A stretch of DNA of 64,000 bases from VRUE01 sp035260485 (GCA_035260485.1 DATFVC010000048.1:1-64000); one strand, 5' to 3'. Numbered from the stretch's first letter, positions 34,309-42,706 are shown. The notes: generated from the letters alone by a model not told the origin. Numbers and translations: made by a program.

Positions 34309-36414
34309 GTGCGGCAGTACGATTGGCCGATCGACGATCCGGCCCTCTATTTCAACCGCGAGCTCTCCTGGCTCGACTTCAACCAGCGTGTCCTCGAACT
34401 GGCCGAGGACCCCGAGGTGCCGCTGCTGGAGCGGGTCAGGTTCTGCGCGATCTACGCCTCCAACCTGGACGAGTTCTTCATGGTCCGGGTCGCCGGTCTC
34501 TTCGATCAGCTCGATGCCGGAATCGACGCCCGCGGCCCCGACGGGCTCGCCTCCAGGGAGCAGATCGACGCGATCCAGCCGCGGGTGCTGGAGCTGGACA
34601 CCCGCCTCCACAGCTGCTTCAACGGCACGCTGCGGCCGGCCCTGGAGGAGCATGGGGTCCGCATCGTCTCGCTGGAGACGGCGAGTGAGAGCGAGCGGCG
34701 CGAAATCGACGCCCGCTTCCACGAGCAGGTCTTCCCGGCGTTGACCCCGCTCGTGGTCGGGCTCGGCCGGCCCTTCCCCTACATCTCCAACCTCTCGCTC
34801 AGCCTCGGTGTGCTGCTGCGCGACCCCGACAGCGGCACCGAGATCATCGCTCGCGTCAAGGTCCCGAAGGAGCTGCTCGGGCGCTTCTTGCGGGTGGGCG
34901 AGCGCAACGAGGTGTTCGTGCCATTGGAGGAGGCGATCGCGGCGAACCTCGACGCGCTCTTCCCCGGCGCCGAGGTCGTCGACCACGGCTACTTCCGGGT
35001 TACCCGCGACGCCGACTTCACGATCAGCGACGAGGCCGATGACCTGCTGCAGGCAGTCCAGGACGAGCTGCGCCGTCGCCGCTTCGGCGAGGTTGTGCGC
35101 CTCGAGGTGGCGGCCGGGATGAACTCGAAGCTGCGCGGCCAGCTGATCGACGCGCTGCGGCTCGAAGACCGCGAGGTCTACGACGTCGACGGGCTGATCG
35201 ACCTTGCCGACCTCGGCGACGTGGTCGACGCCTCCGGCAGCCACCCAGAGCTCCGTTACGAGCCTTGGTCGCCGGTCACCCAGCCGCGCTTGCAGGGGGA
35301 GGACGGCGACCCGGTCGACATGTTCGCCGCGATTCGGGGGGGAGACATCCTCGTCCATCACCCCTACGACTCTTTCGCCAGCTCGGTCGAGCGCTTCGTC
35401 GTGCAGGCGGTCGCCGATCCCGACGTGCTGGCGATCAAGCAGACGGTGTACAGGACCAGCGACGATTCGCCCCTGGTGCCGGCTCTGATCCGCGCGTCGG
35501 AACGCGGCAAGCAGGCGGTCTGCATGGTCGAGCTGAAAGCTCGCTTCGACGAGGAGGCGAACATCCACTGGGCGAAGTCGATGGAGGAGGCGGGGGTCCA
35601 CGTCGTCTACGGCATCCCCGGGCTGAAGACGCATGTGAAGGCGATCCTGGTCGCCCGCCGCGAGGGCGACCAGGTGCGCGAGTACGTCCACATCGGCACC
35701 GGTAACTACAACCCGACCACCGCCCGCCTCTACACCGACCTCGGGCTGTTCACGGCGGACCCCGAGATCGGCGCCGACGTAGCCGAGATGTTCAACTTCC
35801 TCACCGGCTACGGCCGCCCGACCGGGTACCGCAAGGTGCTGGTCTCGCCGACCACGATGCGCGACCGCATCGTCGAGGAGATCGAGGCGACCGTCGCTGC
35901 GCACCGCGCTGGCGAGGAGGCGCGGATCGCGCTGAAGATGAACGCGCTGGTCGACGCGGGCTGCATCCAGGCGCTGTATGAGGCTTCGCGGGCGGGGGTG
36001 CCGGTCGACCTCAACGTGCGTGGGATCTGCTGCCTGCGTCCGGGCGTGCCGGGGGTCTCCGAGAACATCCGTGTCGTCTCTATCGTCGGTCGCTTCCTCG
36101 AGCACTCGCGGATCTACGCTTTCCGGCGCGGCGGGGAGACCCGGGTCCTGACCGGCTCGGCGGACCTGATGCCACGCAACCTCGACAGCCGGGTCGAGCT
36201 GGTGACGCCGATCGACGACGAGGCCCTGCGGGCGGAGCTGCTCGACGTGTTGGAGGGATGCTTCGCCGATAACGCCAACGCTTGGGAGCTCGGCGCCGAT
36301 GGCGTCTGGACCCGCCTCGTCGCGCCGGCGGGGGAGCGGCGCAGCGTTCAGGAGGAGCTGCGCCGACGCCATGGCGCCCGTGCCGCAGAGCAGCTCGCGG
36401 CGGCGGCCGGCTGA
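34309..36414 (+). CDS. ppk1: Polyphosphate kinase 1
   Basis: PPK1 polymerises the gamma-phosphate of ATP into polyphosphate. GTG 34309 gives 701 residues starting MRQYDWPIDDPALYFNRELS; the open frame further upstream overlaps the PHP gene and is not used. Domains: N-terminal helical (about 1-105), head (about 106-315), and two phospholipase-D-like catalytic domains (about 316-500 and 501-685). HHPYDSFASSVERFVVQA, RASERGKQAVCMVELKARFD and HIGTGNYNPTTARLYTDLGL, with the phosphorylatable His region, are diagnostic. Its candidate Pho box suggests induction under phosphate limitation. Confidence 0.96.
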   Translation: MRQYDWPIDDPALYFNRELSWLDFNQRVLELAEDPEVPLLERVRFCAIYASNLDEFFMVRVAGLFDQLDAGIDARGPDGLASREQIDAIQPRVLELDTRLHSCFNGTLRPALEEHGVRIVSLETASESERREIDARFHEQVFPALTPLVVGLGRPFPYISNLSLSLGVLLRDPDSGTEIIARVKVPKELLGRFLRVGERNEVFVPLEEAIAANLDALFPGAEVVDHGYFRVTRDADFTISDEADDLLQAVQDELRRRRFGEVVRLEVAAGMNSKLRGQLIDALRLEDREVYDVDGLIDLADLGDVVDASGSHPELRYEPWSPVTQPRLQGEDGDPVDMFAAIRGGDILVHHPYDSFASSVERFVVQAVADPDVLAIKQTVYRTSDDSPLVPALIRASERGKQAVCMVELKARFDEEANIHWAKSMEEAGVHVVYGIPGLKTHVKAILVARREGDQVREYVHIGTGNYNPTTARLYTDLGLFTADPEIGADVAEMFNFLTGYGRPTGYRKVLVSPTTMRDRIVEEIEATVAAHRAGEEARIALKMNALVDAGCIQALYEASRAGVPVDLNVRGICCLRPGVPGVSENIRVVSIVGRFLEHSRIYAFRRGGETRVLTGSADLMPRNLDSRVELVTPIDDEALRAELLDVLEGCFADNANAWELGADGVWTRLVAPAGERRSVQEELRRRHGARAAEQLAAAAG

Positions 36415-36430
36415 CCCTTAGGATTCCGCG

Positions 36431-37051
36431 ATGGCACGCCTCTCATTTCTGCCCCGGGACAGCGTCTTCTTCGAGCTCTTCATCGAGGCCGGGCAGAACA
36501 CGCTACAGGCGGCGCTGCTGCTCGATCAGATGATGGGCAACTGGCCCGACGACAGCGGCCTCGGCCGCGAGATCCTCAAGGCCGAGCAGGAGGGCGACCG
36601 GATCACCCACGACATCGTCCAGCGGCTCAACTCGACCTTCGTCACGCCGATCGACCGCGAGGACATCTACGGCCTCGCGACCCAGATCGATGACATCGTC
36701 GATTACACCGAGGAGGCCGCGGACTTCCTCGGTCTCTACCAGATCGAGGCGCCGATGGCGCAGGCGCAGGCGCTGACCAAGGTCCTGGTGGGCGCCTGCG
36801 AGCAGCTCGCACGCGGGCTGGAGAACCTGCGCGGGTTCAAGGACCTGGAGCGTTACTGGATCGAGATCCACCGACTCGAGAACGAGGGGGACAGGATCTC
36901 CCGCGACGCGGTCGCCTCGCTCTTCTCGAACGGAATCGACCCGATGGTGGTGATCCGCTGGAAGGACATGTTCGCGGTGCTCGAGAACGCAATCGACGCG
37001 ACCGAGACCGCGGCCCAGACCGTCGAGGGCATCGTCATCAAGAACGCGTGA
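36431..37051 (+). CDS. DUF47-family PhoU-like phosphate transport regulator
   Basis: The 206-residue, largely helical protein resembles PhoU-like DUF47 proteins that pair with Pit transporters. EGDRITHDIVQRLNSTFVTP and DREDIYGLATQIDDIVDYTE match the family, and a second similar helical half follows (ENEGDRISRDAVASLFSNG, FAVLENAIDATETAAQTVE). The start is ATG 36431. It lies 1 nt before pit, supporting function as regulator or accessory of that carrier. Confidence 0.93.
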   Translation: MARLSFLPRDSVFFELFIEAGQNTLQAALLLDQMMGNWPDDSGLGREILKAEQEGDRITHDIVQRLNSTFVTPIDREDIYGLATQIDDIVDYTEEAADFLGLYQIEAPMAQAQALTKVLVGACEQLARGLENLRGFKDLERYWIEIHRLENEGDRISRDAVASLFSNGIDPMVVIRWKDMFAVLENAIDATETAAQTVEGIVIKNA

Positions 37052-37052
37052 C

Positions 37053-38057
37053 GTGAGCTCCGATGTCGCCATGGTGCTGGTCGTCGCGGCGGCGCTCGGC
37101 TTTGCCTTCAGCAACGGCTTTCACGACACTTTCGACCTGATCTCGACCGCCGTCTCGACCCGGGCGGCGCCGCCGCAGGCGGCGATCGCGGCCGCGGCGC
37201 TGCTCAATTTCGCCGGGGCGTTCATATCGATGGCCGTGGCGGCCACGATCGCGCAAGACGTAGTCGATGCGGCGTCGATCACCCCCAGCGTCGTCTTCGC
37301 CGGCCTGCTCGGCGCGATCGCCTGGAACCTGGCCACCTGGCGCTTCCGGCTGCCGTCCAGCTCCTCGCATGCGCTGATCGGCGGGTTGCTGGGAGCCTCG
37401 ATAGCCGCTGCTGGAACGGACGCGGTGCTGGGTAGCGGGGTGCTCGACAAGGTGCTGATCCCGGCGCTGCTGGCGCCGCTCGCCGCCTTCCTGCTGGCGG
37501 TCTGCGCGATTGCGGTCATCTACCGCCTGGTCGGCAGGAGGCGGCCGGGACCGGTGACGCGGAGCTTTCGCCGCGCCCAGCTCGTCTCGGGAAGCCTGCT
37601 GGCGCTAGCCCACGGCGCCAACGACGCGCAGAAGACGATGGGCGTGATCGCCCTGGCGCTGATCGCCAACGGCAGCCTCGCCGCCGCCGCCGACCCGCCG
37701 CTCTGGGCGATCGTCGGGTCGGCTGTCGCGATCTCGCTCGGCACCTACAGCGGCGGCCTGCGCGTGATGCGAGGGGGCGGAAGGCGGATCATCGAGATGG
37801 ACGCTGCACAGGGTTTCTCGGCCCAGGGCGCCGGCGCGGCGACGATCTTGGCGGCGACGTTCCTAGGCTTCCCGATCTCCTCCACGCACGCGATCAGCGG
37901 CGGCGTGATGGGCGCTGGCGCGGCGAAGCGGGTCTCGGCGGTGCGCTGGGGCGTAGCGGGCAACATCGTCGCCGCCTGGCTGCTGACTCTGCCGGCAGCC
38001 GCGGCGATCGGGGCGGCGGCCTACGGCATCGCCTGGGTTTTTGGCGCCGGCGCGTAG
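37053..38057 (+). CDS. pit: Low-affinity inorganic phosphate transporter (Pit family)
   Basis: This H+- or metal-phosphate-coupled carrier has 334 residues and about ten membrane segments. The duplicated family signatures are visible: FSNGFHDTFDLISTAV with PSSSSHALIGGLLGA in the first half, and LAHGANDAQKTMGVIAL with ISSTHAISGGVMGAG in the second. GTG 37053 follows the DUF47 stop by 1 nt. With PstSCAB, the window encodes both high- and low-affinity phosphate uptake. Confidence 0.95.
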   Translation: MSSDVAMVLVVAAALGFAFSNGFHDTFDLISTAVSTRAAPPQAAIAAAALLNFAGAFISMAVAATIAQDVVDAASITPSVVFAGLLGAIAWNLATWRFRLPSSSSHALIGGLLGASIAAAGTDAVLGSGVLDKVLIPALLAPLAAFLLAVCAIAVIYRLVGRRRPGPVTRSFRRAQLVSGSLLALAHGANDAQKTMGVIALALIANGSLAAAADPPLWAIVGSAVAISLGTYSGGLRVMRGGGRRIIEMDAAQGFSAQGAGAATILAATFLGFPISSTHAISGGVMGAGAAKRVSAVRWGVAGNIVAAWLLTLPAAAAIGAAAYGIAWVFGAGA

Positions 38058-38080
38058 GGCCCGTCGCTTAAGCTTTTACT

Positions 38081-38431
38081 GTGCGGACCCTGCGCAATGC
38101 CGCGATCGTGATGCTGCTCGCCCTGGTGGTGGCCTTCGCCCCGGCCGGCGGCAATGCGGCAGATGCGATCTTGACCGCGATCACGATGGGCTTTTTGGCC
38201 GGGATCGCTTGGGCCATGTTCGTGCTGAGCCGCCAGAACCAGCTGACGCTGGCGTCGTTGAGCGACGGCCGCCGGGCGATCCTCTACGCCGCTCTGGGCA
38301 TGATCGCGCTGCTGATTGCCGGCAGCGATGAGCTGTTCTCCAGCGGCGGTGGCACGCTCGTCTGGATCCTCCTCCTCGGTGCAGCGGTGGCTGCGATCTG
38401 GCGGGTCTGGACCGAGGCCAACACGTACTGA
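38081..38431 (+). CDS. Small integral membrane protein
   Basis: The 116 residues have a hydrophobic N-terminus (about 7-25) and further membrane segments at about 32-50, 67-85 and 92-110. No family is recognised. GTG 38081 follows pit by 23 nt, so it may end the phosphate operon. A weak hairpin follows the stop. Confidence 0.6.
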   Translation: MRTLRNAAIVMLLALVVAFAPAGGNAADAILTAITMGFLAGIAWAMFVLSRQNQLTLASLSDGRRAILYAALGMIALLIAGSDELFSSGGGTLVWILLLGAAVAAIWRVWTEANTY

Positions 38432-38448
38432 AACGGCACAAAGCCGTT
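38432..38448 (+). terminator. Weak terminator-like hairpin
   Basis: AACGGC and GCCGTT form a 6-bp stem with a 5-nt loop directly after the stop of the small membrane protein gene. CTTTT follows 6 nt later. It separates the phosphate island from the Tad-like genes. Confidence 0.4.
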
Positions 38449-38454
38449 ACAGAA

Positions 38455-38483
38455 CTTTTCGCTTGAGCGCGCCACACGCGCGT
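38455..38483 (+). repeat. 29-nt Tad leader repeat, copy A
   Basis: This 29-nt sequence (starting CTTTTCGCTTGAGCGCG) is identical to 40358-40386. In both places it ends exactly 22 nt before the start codon of a Tad-like gene. It can fold as a GCGCG/CGCGC hairpin. A further GGTCGG is conserved in the 22-nt spacer. It is probably a promoter or RNA leader shared by both units. Confidence 0.75.
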
Positions 38484-38505
38484 TCCGGCCTGGGACGGTC
38501 GGGAC

Positions 38506-38859
38506 GTGTCGCGCCAGGCCGCCAGCAGCTTTCGCAGGGAGGGTGGGACCGCGTCGGTCGAGATGGTCGCCGTGGTCCCGTTCCTGCTGCTGGCGGTCCT
38601 GGTGGCGGCACAGATTGGGCTCGCCGGGCAGGCGCTGTGGGCGGCGGGGGTGGCGGCCCGGGCGGGAGCGCGGGCGGCGCTGGTCGGGGGAGACGCGGCA
38701 GTGGCAGCGCGCCGGGCGCTGCCATCCATGATGCGAGCCGGAGCGGAGGTGCGCGACGGGGATGCCGTGTCCGTCCGGGTCGCGATCCCGCGGCTCTTAC
38801 CTGGCATGCCGACGGTGATGGTCGGGGCAAAGGCTGGATTGGCGGAACGAGATGGGTAG
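38506..38859 (+). CDS. TadE-like pseudopilin/pilus assembly protein
   Basis: The 117 residues show the TadE-like layout: basic N-terminus, then GGTASVEMVAVVPFLLLAVL, with the Glu typical of pseudopilin-like membrane segments (about 13-40), and a short extracytoplasmic domain. The start is GTG 38506, 22 nt after the leader repeat. It overlaps the next TadE-like gene by 8 nt. Tad secretion ATPase and platform genes (tadA, tadB, tadC) are not in the window. Confidence 0.82.
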   Translation: MSRQAASSFRREGGTASVEMVAVVPFLLLAVLVAAQIGLAGQALWAAGVAARAGARAALVGGDAAVAARRALPSMMRAGAEVRDGDAVSVRVAIPRLLPGMPTVMVGAKAGLAERDG

Positions 38860-39178
38860 AGAGGAGGGGCAGTCGACCGTAGAGCTCGTCGCTGCCCTTC
38901 CGGTCCTGCTCCTGGCCGGCCTGCTTGCTCTGCAGCTGCTCGCTACCGGCTACGCACTGACCCTCGCCGACGGCGCCGCTGAGGCGGGCGCCCTGGCCCT
39001 GGCTTCGGGGCGGCCTGCGGTAGCGGCCGCACGCGACGCGCTGCCGGGCTGGGCGGAGGATGACGTCGACGTCTCGGTCCGGGGCGGACGTGTCACCGTG
39101 CGCCTGCGGCCGCCTTCGCCGCTCCCCGCAGTCGCCGAACGGCTCGCAGTCACATCCTCCGCCGCGAGGCCGAAGTGA
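38852..39178 (+). CDS. Second TadE/TadG-like pseudopilin
   Basis: The 108 residues begin MGREEGQSTVELVAALPVLL, the pseudopilin-like Glu-containing membrane segment, followed by about 70 extracytoplasmic residues with a strand-rich DVDVSVRGGRVTVRLRPP. Overlaps of 8 nt upstream and 4 nt downstream place it in a three-gene operon. It probably forms minor pilin complexes with the preceding TadE-like protein. Confidence 0.78.
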   Translation: MGREEGQSTVELVAALPVLLLAGLLALQLLATGYALTLADGAAEAGALALASGRPAVAAARDALPGWAEDDVDVSVRGGRVTVRLRPPSPLPAVAERLAVTSSAARPK

Positions 39179-39813
39179 CCAAGGCCAAGGCCGGCGCGAG
39201 TGGCTACGTGCGCGATCGCGATCGGGAGGGGGCGGTGATCCTGGCCACAAAGGCCGGCGTCGCGACGGGTTCCCAAGCCGCTGCCGCAGCGCTCGCCTGC
39301 GCCGGCTCCGAGGTGGATCGGGCTGGTCTGCTGATCGACCTGACGGGTGGCCGGGCGCCGCGCCCGGCGCTGATTGCGACGACGGCCGCGCGCGAGCTGG
39401 AGGAGCGTCTGGCCGTCCATCTGCCCGAGGCGGGCATCGCCTCACGTGGGCAGCTCTGCCAGCTCACCCTGCCCCCCGAGCGGAGTGGTCTCGACGGCAT
39501 TGCCGCTGCCCTGCCGACTGTCCGCGGCGCGGTTGCCGTCGTCAATCTGCCGCCGAGTCTGCTTCAGCAAACGCTCGATGAGTCACGCATCGGGGCGACC
39601 GGTGCGCTGCTGCGCGCCGACCTGGCCGACGACGGCGCGCTGACTGCGCTGGCGGCAGGCGCCCTGATCGGGCACGGACTGCGGGTCGCCGTGCTCAAGC
39701 AACCGCTCGGCTGGCTCGCGGCGCGGCGCGCCCTGTTCGGGGCGCTGCCAGACGGTGGGCTTCCCCCTCGAGTGGTCGAGCGCTTGCTGGGAGACGCTGC
39801 GCGTCGCTTCTGA
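39175..39813 (+). CDS. Unknown protein in the Tad-like operon
   Basis: The 212-residue Ala/Leu-rich protein has no membrane segment. Its alternating strand/helix pattern (GAVILATKAGVATGSQAAAA, GLLIDLTGGRAPR, GAVAVVNLPPSLLQ) recalls a MinD/CpaE-like Rossmann fold, but no Walker A motif is present. No family is recognised. The GTG start overlaps the TadE-like stop by 4 nt. It could be a degenerate CpaE/TadZ-type localisation factor; this is a guess from context. Confidence 0.6.
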   Translation: MTKAKAGASGYVRDRDREGAVILATKAGVATGSQAAAAALACAGSEVDRAGLLIDLTGGRAPRPALIATTAARELEERLAVHLPEAGIASRGQLCQLTLPPERSGLDGIAAALPTVRGAVAVVNLPPSLLQQTLDESRIGATGALLRADLADDGALTALAAGALIGHGLRVAVLKQPLGWLAARRALFGALPDGGLPPRVVERLLGDAARRF

Positions 39814-39834
39814 CTCGCCGGCGCGGCGATCCGC

Positions 39835-40287
39835 TCAGGGGGTAGCTGCGTGCCAGGTGCCGACGTCCTTGAACCCCTCGCCGTTGGCATCGCCCTTCTT
39901 CTTGTCTTCGTCGAAGGTGTAGAGCGGTCGGCCTTCGAAGGTCACCTGGCGCAGTCCGTTGTCGGGGCGCTTGACGGTGCCGAGCGGGACCGGACCGGTC
40001 GGCTTCACGCCCTTGGCAACGACCAGCGGGTGCCAGTCCTTGAGGCAGGAGCCCTTGCAGATGAAGGTGCCGTGCTTCTCGGCGCTCAGCGTGTAGAGGG
40101 TGAGACCGTTGTTGGCGGTCAGGACCGTCTTGCCGAGCGCCTGGCTCTGCGCCTCCTTGACGACGCGCTTCGTCGTTTGCGCGGCCGCGAGGGAGGTGAA
40201 GAGGCCCGCGGCGGCCAGGATGGCGACGATCGGGAGGATCGCGCGGTTCAGCGGGACTCGGCGGTGACTCGTTCGGGATTGCGGCAT
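39835..40287 (-). CDS. Exported COG4315-type repeat protein
   Basis: ATG 40287 follows ACGAGGAGCG and gives 150 residues. The signal peptide or anchor is at about 14-35. The mature part has two copies of the secreted-repeat pattern: TVLTANNGLTLYTLSAEKHG with CKGSCLKDWHPLVV, and RQVTFEGRPLYTFDEDKKKG with a terminal GTWHAATP. The family is common in actinobacteria; its function is unknown. The longer open frame upstream crosses Tad leader copy B and is rejected. It is inserted against the direction of the Tad-like genes. Confidence 0.85.
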   Translation of the reverse strand: MPQSRTSHRRVPLNRAILPIVAILAAAGLFTSLAAAQTTKRVVKEAQSQALGKTVLTANNGLTLYTLSAEKHGTFICKGSCLKDWHPLVVAKGVKPTGPVPLGTVKRPDNGLRQVTFEGRPLYTFDEDKKKGDANGEGFKDVGTWHAATP

Positions 40288-40357
40288 GACGCTCCTCGTG
40301 TCGAATTCAGGCTCGCCCGTCCTACGGACACAAATCCGTGCGGGTTCGATTCCACAT

Positions 40358-40386
40358 CTTTTCGCTTGAGCGCGCCACACGCGCGT
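40358..40386 (+). repeat. 29-nt Tad leader repeat, copy B
   Basis: Identical to 38455-38483 over 29 nt. It ends 22 nt before ATG 40409, the same distance as copy A to its start codon. The following spacer again contains GGTCGG at the same offset. Confidence 0.75.
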
Positions 40387-40408
40387 CTGCGCTCGGCAGG
40401 GTCGGTCC

Positions 40409-41746
40409 ATGGGGGTTCACAGAGAGGACGGGCAGGCGTTGCTGCTGGCGCTCGGGGGCGCCTTCGCGCTGATCGCGGCGGCGCTGGCTTTGGTCGCGAT
40501 CGCCGGCGCGGTGACCGGCAAGGGAAGGGCGCAGCGGGCGGCCGACCTGGCGGCGATCTCGGCGGCGCGGTCGATGCGCGACGACCTGCCGCGGCTCCTG
40601 GCCCCGCCGACGCTGCCGAACGGGCTGCCGAACCTGGCGCATATGGAGAAGGCCGCCTACCTGTCGCGGGCGCGGAAGGCGGCGACCGACGTCGCGAAGG
40701 CGAACGAAGTCTCGGCAGCACGGCTGCGGGTCTCCTTCCCGGATGAGGTCTCCTTCGCCCCGGTACGGGTCAAGGCCGTGGTCACCGGCAGTGTCGATGC
40801 GCACCGCGTCGACGCCTCTGCTGTCGCCGAAGCCGCGGCGCCGGCGACGAACGGTGGCTCGACGCCGTCCATGGCCAGCGGTGGCGGCTACAGCGGCCAA
40901 CTCGTCTACCGAACGGGGGAGGGGATGCGGCCCGATGTCGCTGCCGCCTTCGACCGCATGGCCGCCGCCGCGTTGCGTGCTGGCCTGTCGCTGGTCGTCA
41001 ACTCCGGCTTCCGCTCCGACGCCGAACAGGCGGCGCTCTTCGCCGCCCATCCCGACCCGACCTGGGTCGCCCCACCGGGCCACTCACTGCACCGCTGCGC
41101 AACCGAGCTCGACCTCGGGCCGGAATCCGCCTATGGCTGGTTGGAGGCAAACGCCACCCGCTTCGGCTTCGTCCAGCGCTACTCGTGGGAGGCATGGCAC
41201 TACGGCTACGACCGGCCACCGGCGCCCTGCTCGGAGGCTGGCAACGCCATCGGAGCGACGGGAGCGGTCGGAGGAGGGGGAGGAGACGGCGCGCTTGCGG
41301 GAACCGCTGGCCTTCCCTCCTTCGTCCCGGCTCGGTACCGAGCGCCGCTGCTACGCGCTGCCACCCACTGGAACGTCTCCGCCGCTCTTCTTGCCGCGCA
41401 GCTGATGGCCGAGTCGAACTTCAACCCGTATGCGGTCTCTCCGGCCGGCGCCCAGGGCATAGCCCAGTTCATCCCCTCGACCGCTGCCGCCTATGGTCTC
41501 CACGATCCCTTCGACCCGACCGCGGCGATGGACGCCCAGGCGCATCTGATGGCCGACCTGATCCGCCAGCTCGGCTCCCCGCAGCTTGCCCTGGCTGCCT
41601 ACAACGCGGGCCCTGCTCCGGTCGAAGCCTGCCACTGCGTGCCGGCAATTCCGGAGACCACCGCCTACGTCAGCCGAATCCTCGCCCTGCTAGGCGGCGC
41701 CGGCGCCCTCGTCGCGCCGACCTTCGAAGTGCGACTGGTTGCCTGA
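40409..41746 (+). CDS. TadG-like / D,D-carboxypeptidase / lytic transglycosylase fusion
   Basis: The 445 residues combine three modules. First is a TadG-like N-terminus (about 6-60: DGQALLLALGGAFALIAAAL, then QRAADLAAISAARSM). Second is an M15/VanY-type D,D-peptidase (about 165-275: VVNSGFRSDAEQAALFAAHP, zinc ligands in HSLHRCATELDLG and WHYGY). Third is a C-terminal SLT lytic transglycosylase (about 315-435: AQLMAESNFNPYAVSPAGAQ with the catalytic Glu, IAQFIPSTAAAYG, LALAAYNAGP). It could open both stem peptides and glycan strands for a pilus passing through the wall. The start is ATG 40409 behind the leader repeat. Confidence 0.85.
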   Translation: MGVHREDGQALLLALGGAFALIAAALALVAIAGAVTGKGRAQRAADLAAISAARSMRDDLPRLLAPPTLPNGLPNLAHMEKAAYLSRARKAATDVAKANEVSAARLRVSFPDEVSFAPVRVKAVVTGSVDAHRVDASAVAEAAAPATNGGSTPSMASGGGYSGQLVYRTGEGMRPDVAAAFDRMAAAALRAGLSLVVNSGFRSDAEQAALFAAHPDPTWVAPPGHSLHRCATELDLGPESAYGWLEANATRFGFVQRYSWEAWHYGYDRPPAPCSEAGNAIGATGAVGGGGGDGALAGTAGLPSFVPARYRAPLLRAATHWNVSAALLAAQLMAESNFNPYAVSPAGAQGIAQFIPSTAAAYGLHDPFDPTAAMDAQAHLMADLIRQLGSPQLALAAYNAGPAPVEACHCVPAIPETTAYVSRILALLGGAGALVAPTFEVRLVA

Positions 41747-41752
41747 ACCGCC

Positions 41753-42655
41753 TCAGCTCGTACGGTGAAACTCGAAGTACTTCCTGGTGGCGGTCGAGAA
41801 AGCGCCGCACTTGCGACCGGCGAGGGTGGCAAGGAGAGATCGCAGGTCGGTCGTCACATCGGTGGCGCCGACCCCTTTGATGGCGCCGTCGCCGTCGACT
41901 ATGAACTCCTTGGCCTCGAAGAGCGCATCGCACTCGACGCACGCCGTCATCACGATGTTTGGATCAAGTTTCTCCTCATCGGTGCACAGCGATCGTTTTT
42001 TGATGTGCGCCATCCTCAGGTATCGAACCGGGAAGCTCCGCCCGCAGAGATCGCATGGCGCGGATTGGGCCGAGCCGAGCCGCTGCTTGCGCAACCTCGC
42101 CTGCTCTTGCCGCTGGGTTCTCGCCACGAGCTTCTCGAGCGGGCCATCCAGGCTGAGCGGCTCGGCGACGCCGCCGGTCCCTCCTGCCAGGAGAAGGCCG
42201 CCGAGGGGTAAGACCACGACCCGGCCCTGCTGGTTCGCCGAACGCCGCAGCGCCTCCATCACCTCCTCACCGACGTCGGCGGCGCTGAAATCGTTACGTT
42301 CGACCAGGAAGTCAATATGCAGACGGAAGGGATAGAGGCCGTCTGGCCATACCTCGCCGGTCCCCTCCTCCGTCACCCCGGTGATCAGACCAAGGTGCCC
42401 CACACCTACTCTCTTGCCGGCCCATTCTCCCGGCTTGACCCGGGGGCTGGGACCTCGGTGGCCGAGGAAGACCATGTCGCCCTCTCGCAGCAGGCGGAAG
42501 TCCTGAACGTAATTCGAGCGTTCCATCGCCTCGCTGCTGAAGCCCCAGACGCCCTGCTCGAGCCCGATCGACAAGTTTCCCGCACTCAACTTGGCCGCCG
42601 GCACGTAGACGACGCCCACGTGGAGGCTGCCGGCTTCGGGGTAAACGAGCTTCAC
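41753..42655 (-). CDS. EVE/PUA-like + HNH endonuclease (type IV restriction-like)
   Basis: The 300 residues have an N-terminal EVE-like domain (about 1-150: GVVYVPAAKL, GVWGFS, YVQDFRLLREGDMVFLGHRG, VGHLGLITGV) and a C-terminal HNH nuclease (about 200-250). Its Cys201-x2-Cys204, His217 (MAHIKK), Asn233 and Cys239-x2-Cys242 form a zinc-bound HNH. EVE-HNH proteins of the VcaM4I type cut DNA with modified cytosines. No methyltransferase lies nearby, which fits modification-dependent restriction. It stops 7 nt from the convergent Tad fusion gene and opens an accessory patch. Confidence 0.78.
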   Translation of the reverse strand: MKLVYPEAGSLHVGVVYVPAAKLSAGNLSIGLEQGVWGFSSEAMERSNYVQDFRLLREGDMVFLGHRGPSPRVKPGEWAGKRVGVGHLGLITGVTEEGTGEVWPDGLYPFRLHIDFLVERNDFSAADVGEEVMEALRRSANQQGRVVVLPLGGLLLAGGTGGVAEPLSLDGPLEKLVARTQRQEQARLRKQRLGSAQSAPCDLCGRSFPVRYLRMAHIKKRSLCTDEEKLDPNIVMTACVECDALFEAKEFIVDGDGAIKGVGATDVTTDLRSLLATLAGRKCGAFSTATRKYFEFHRTS

Positions 42656-42706
42656 GGCGATACTGTGCCGTTCCCCCCGGACGCTCAGCGCTTATAGACT
42701 GCGGCG

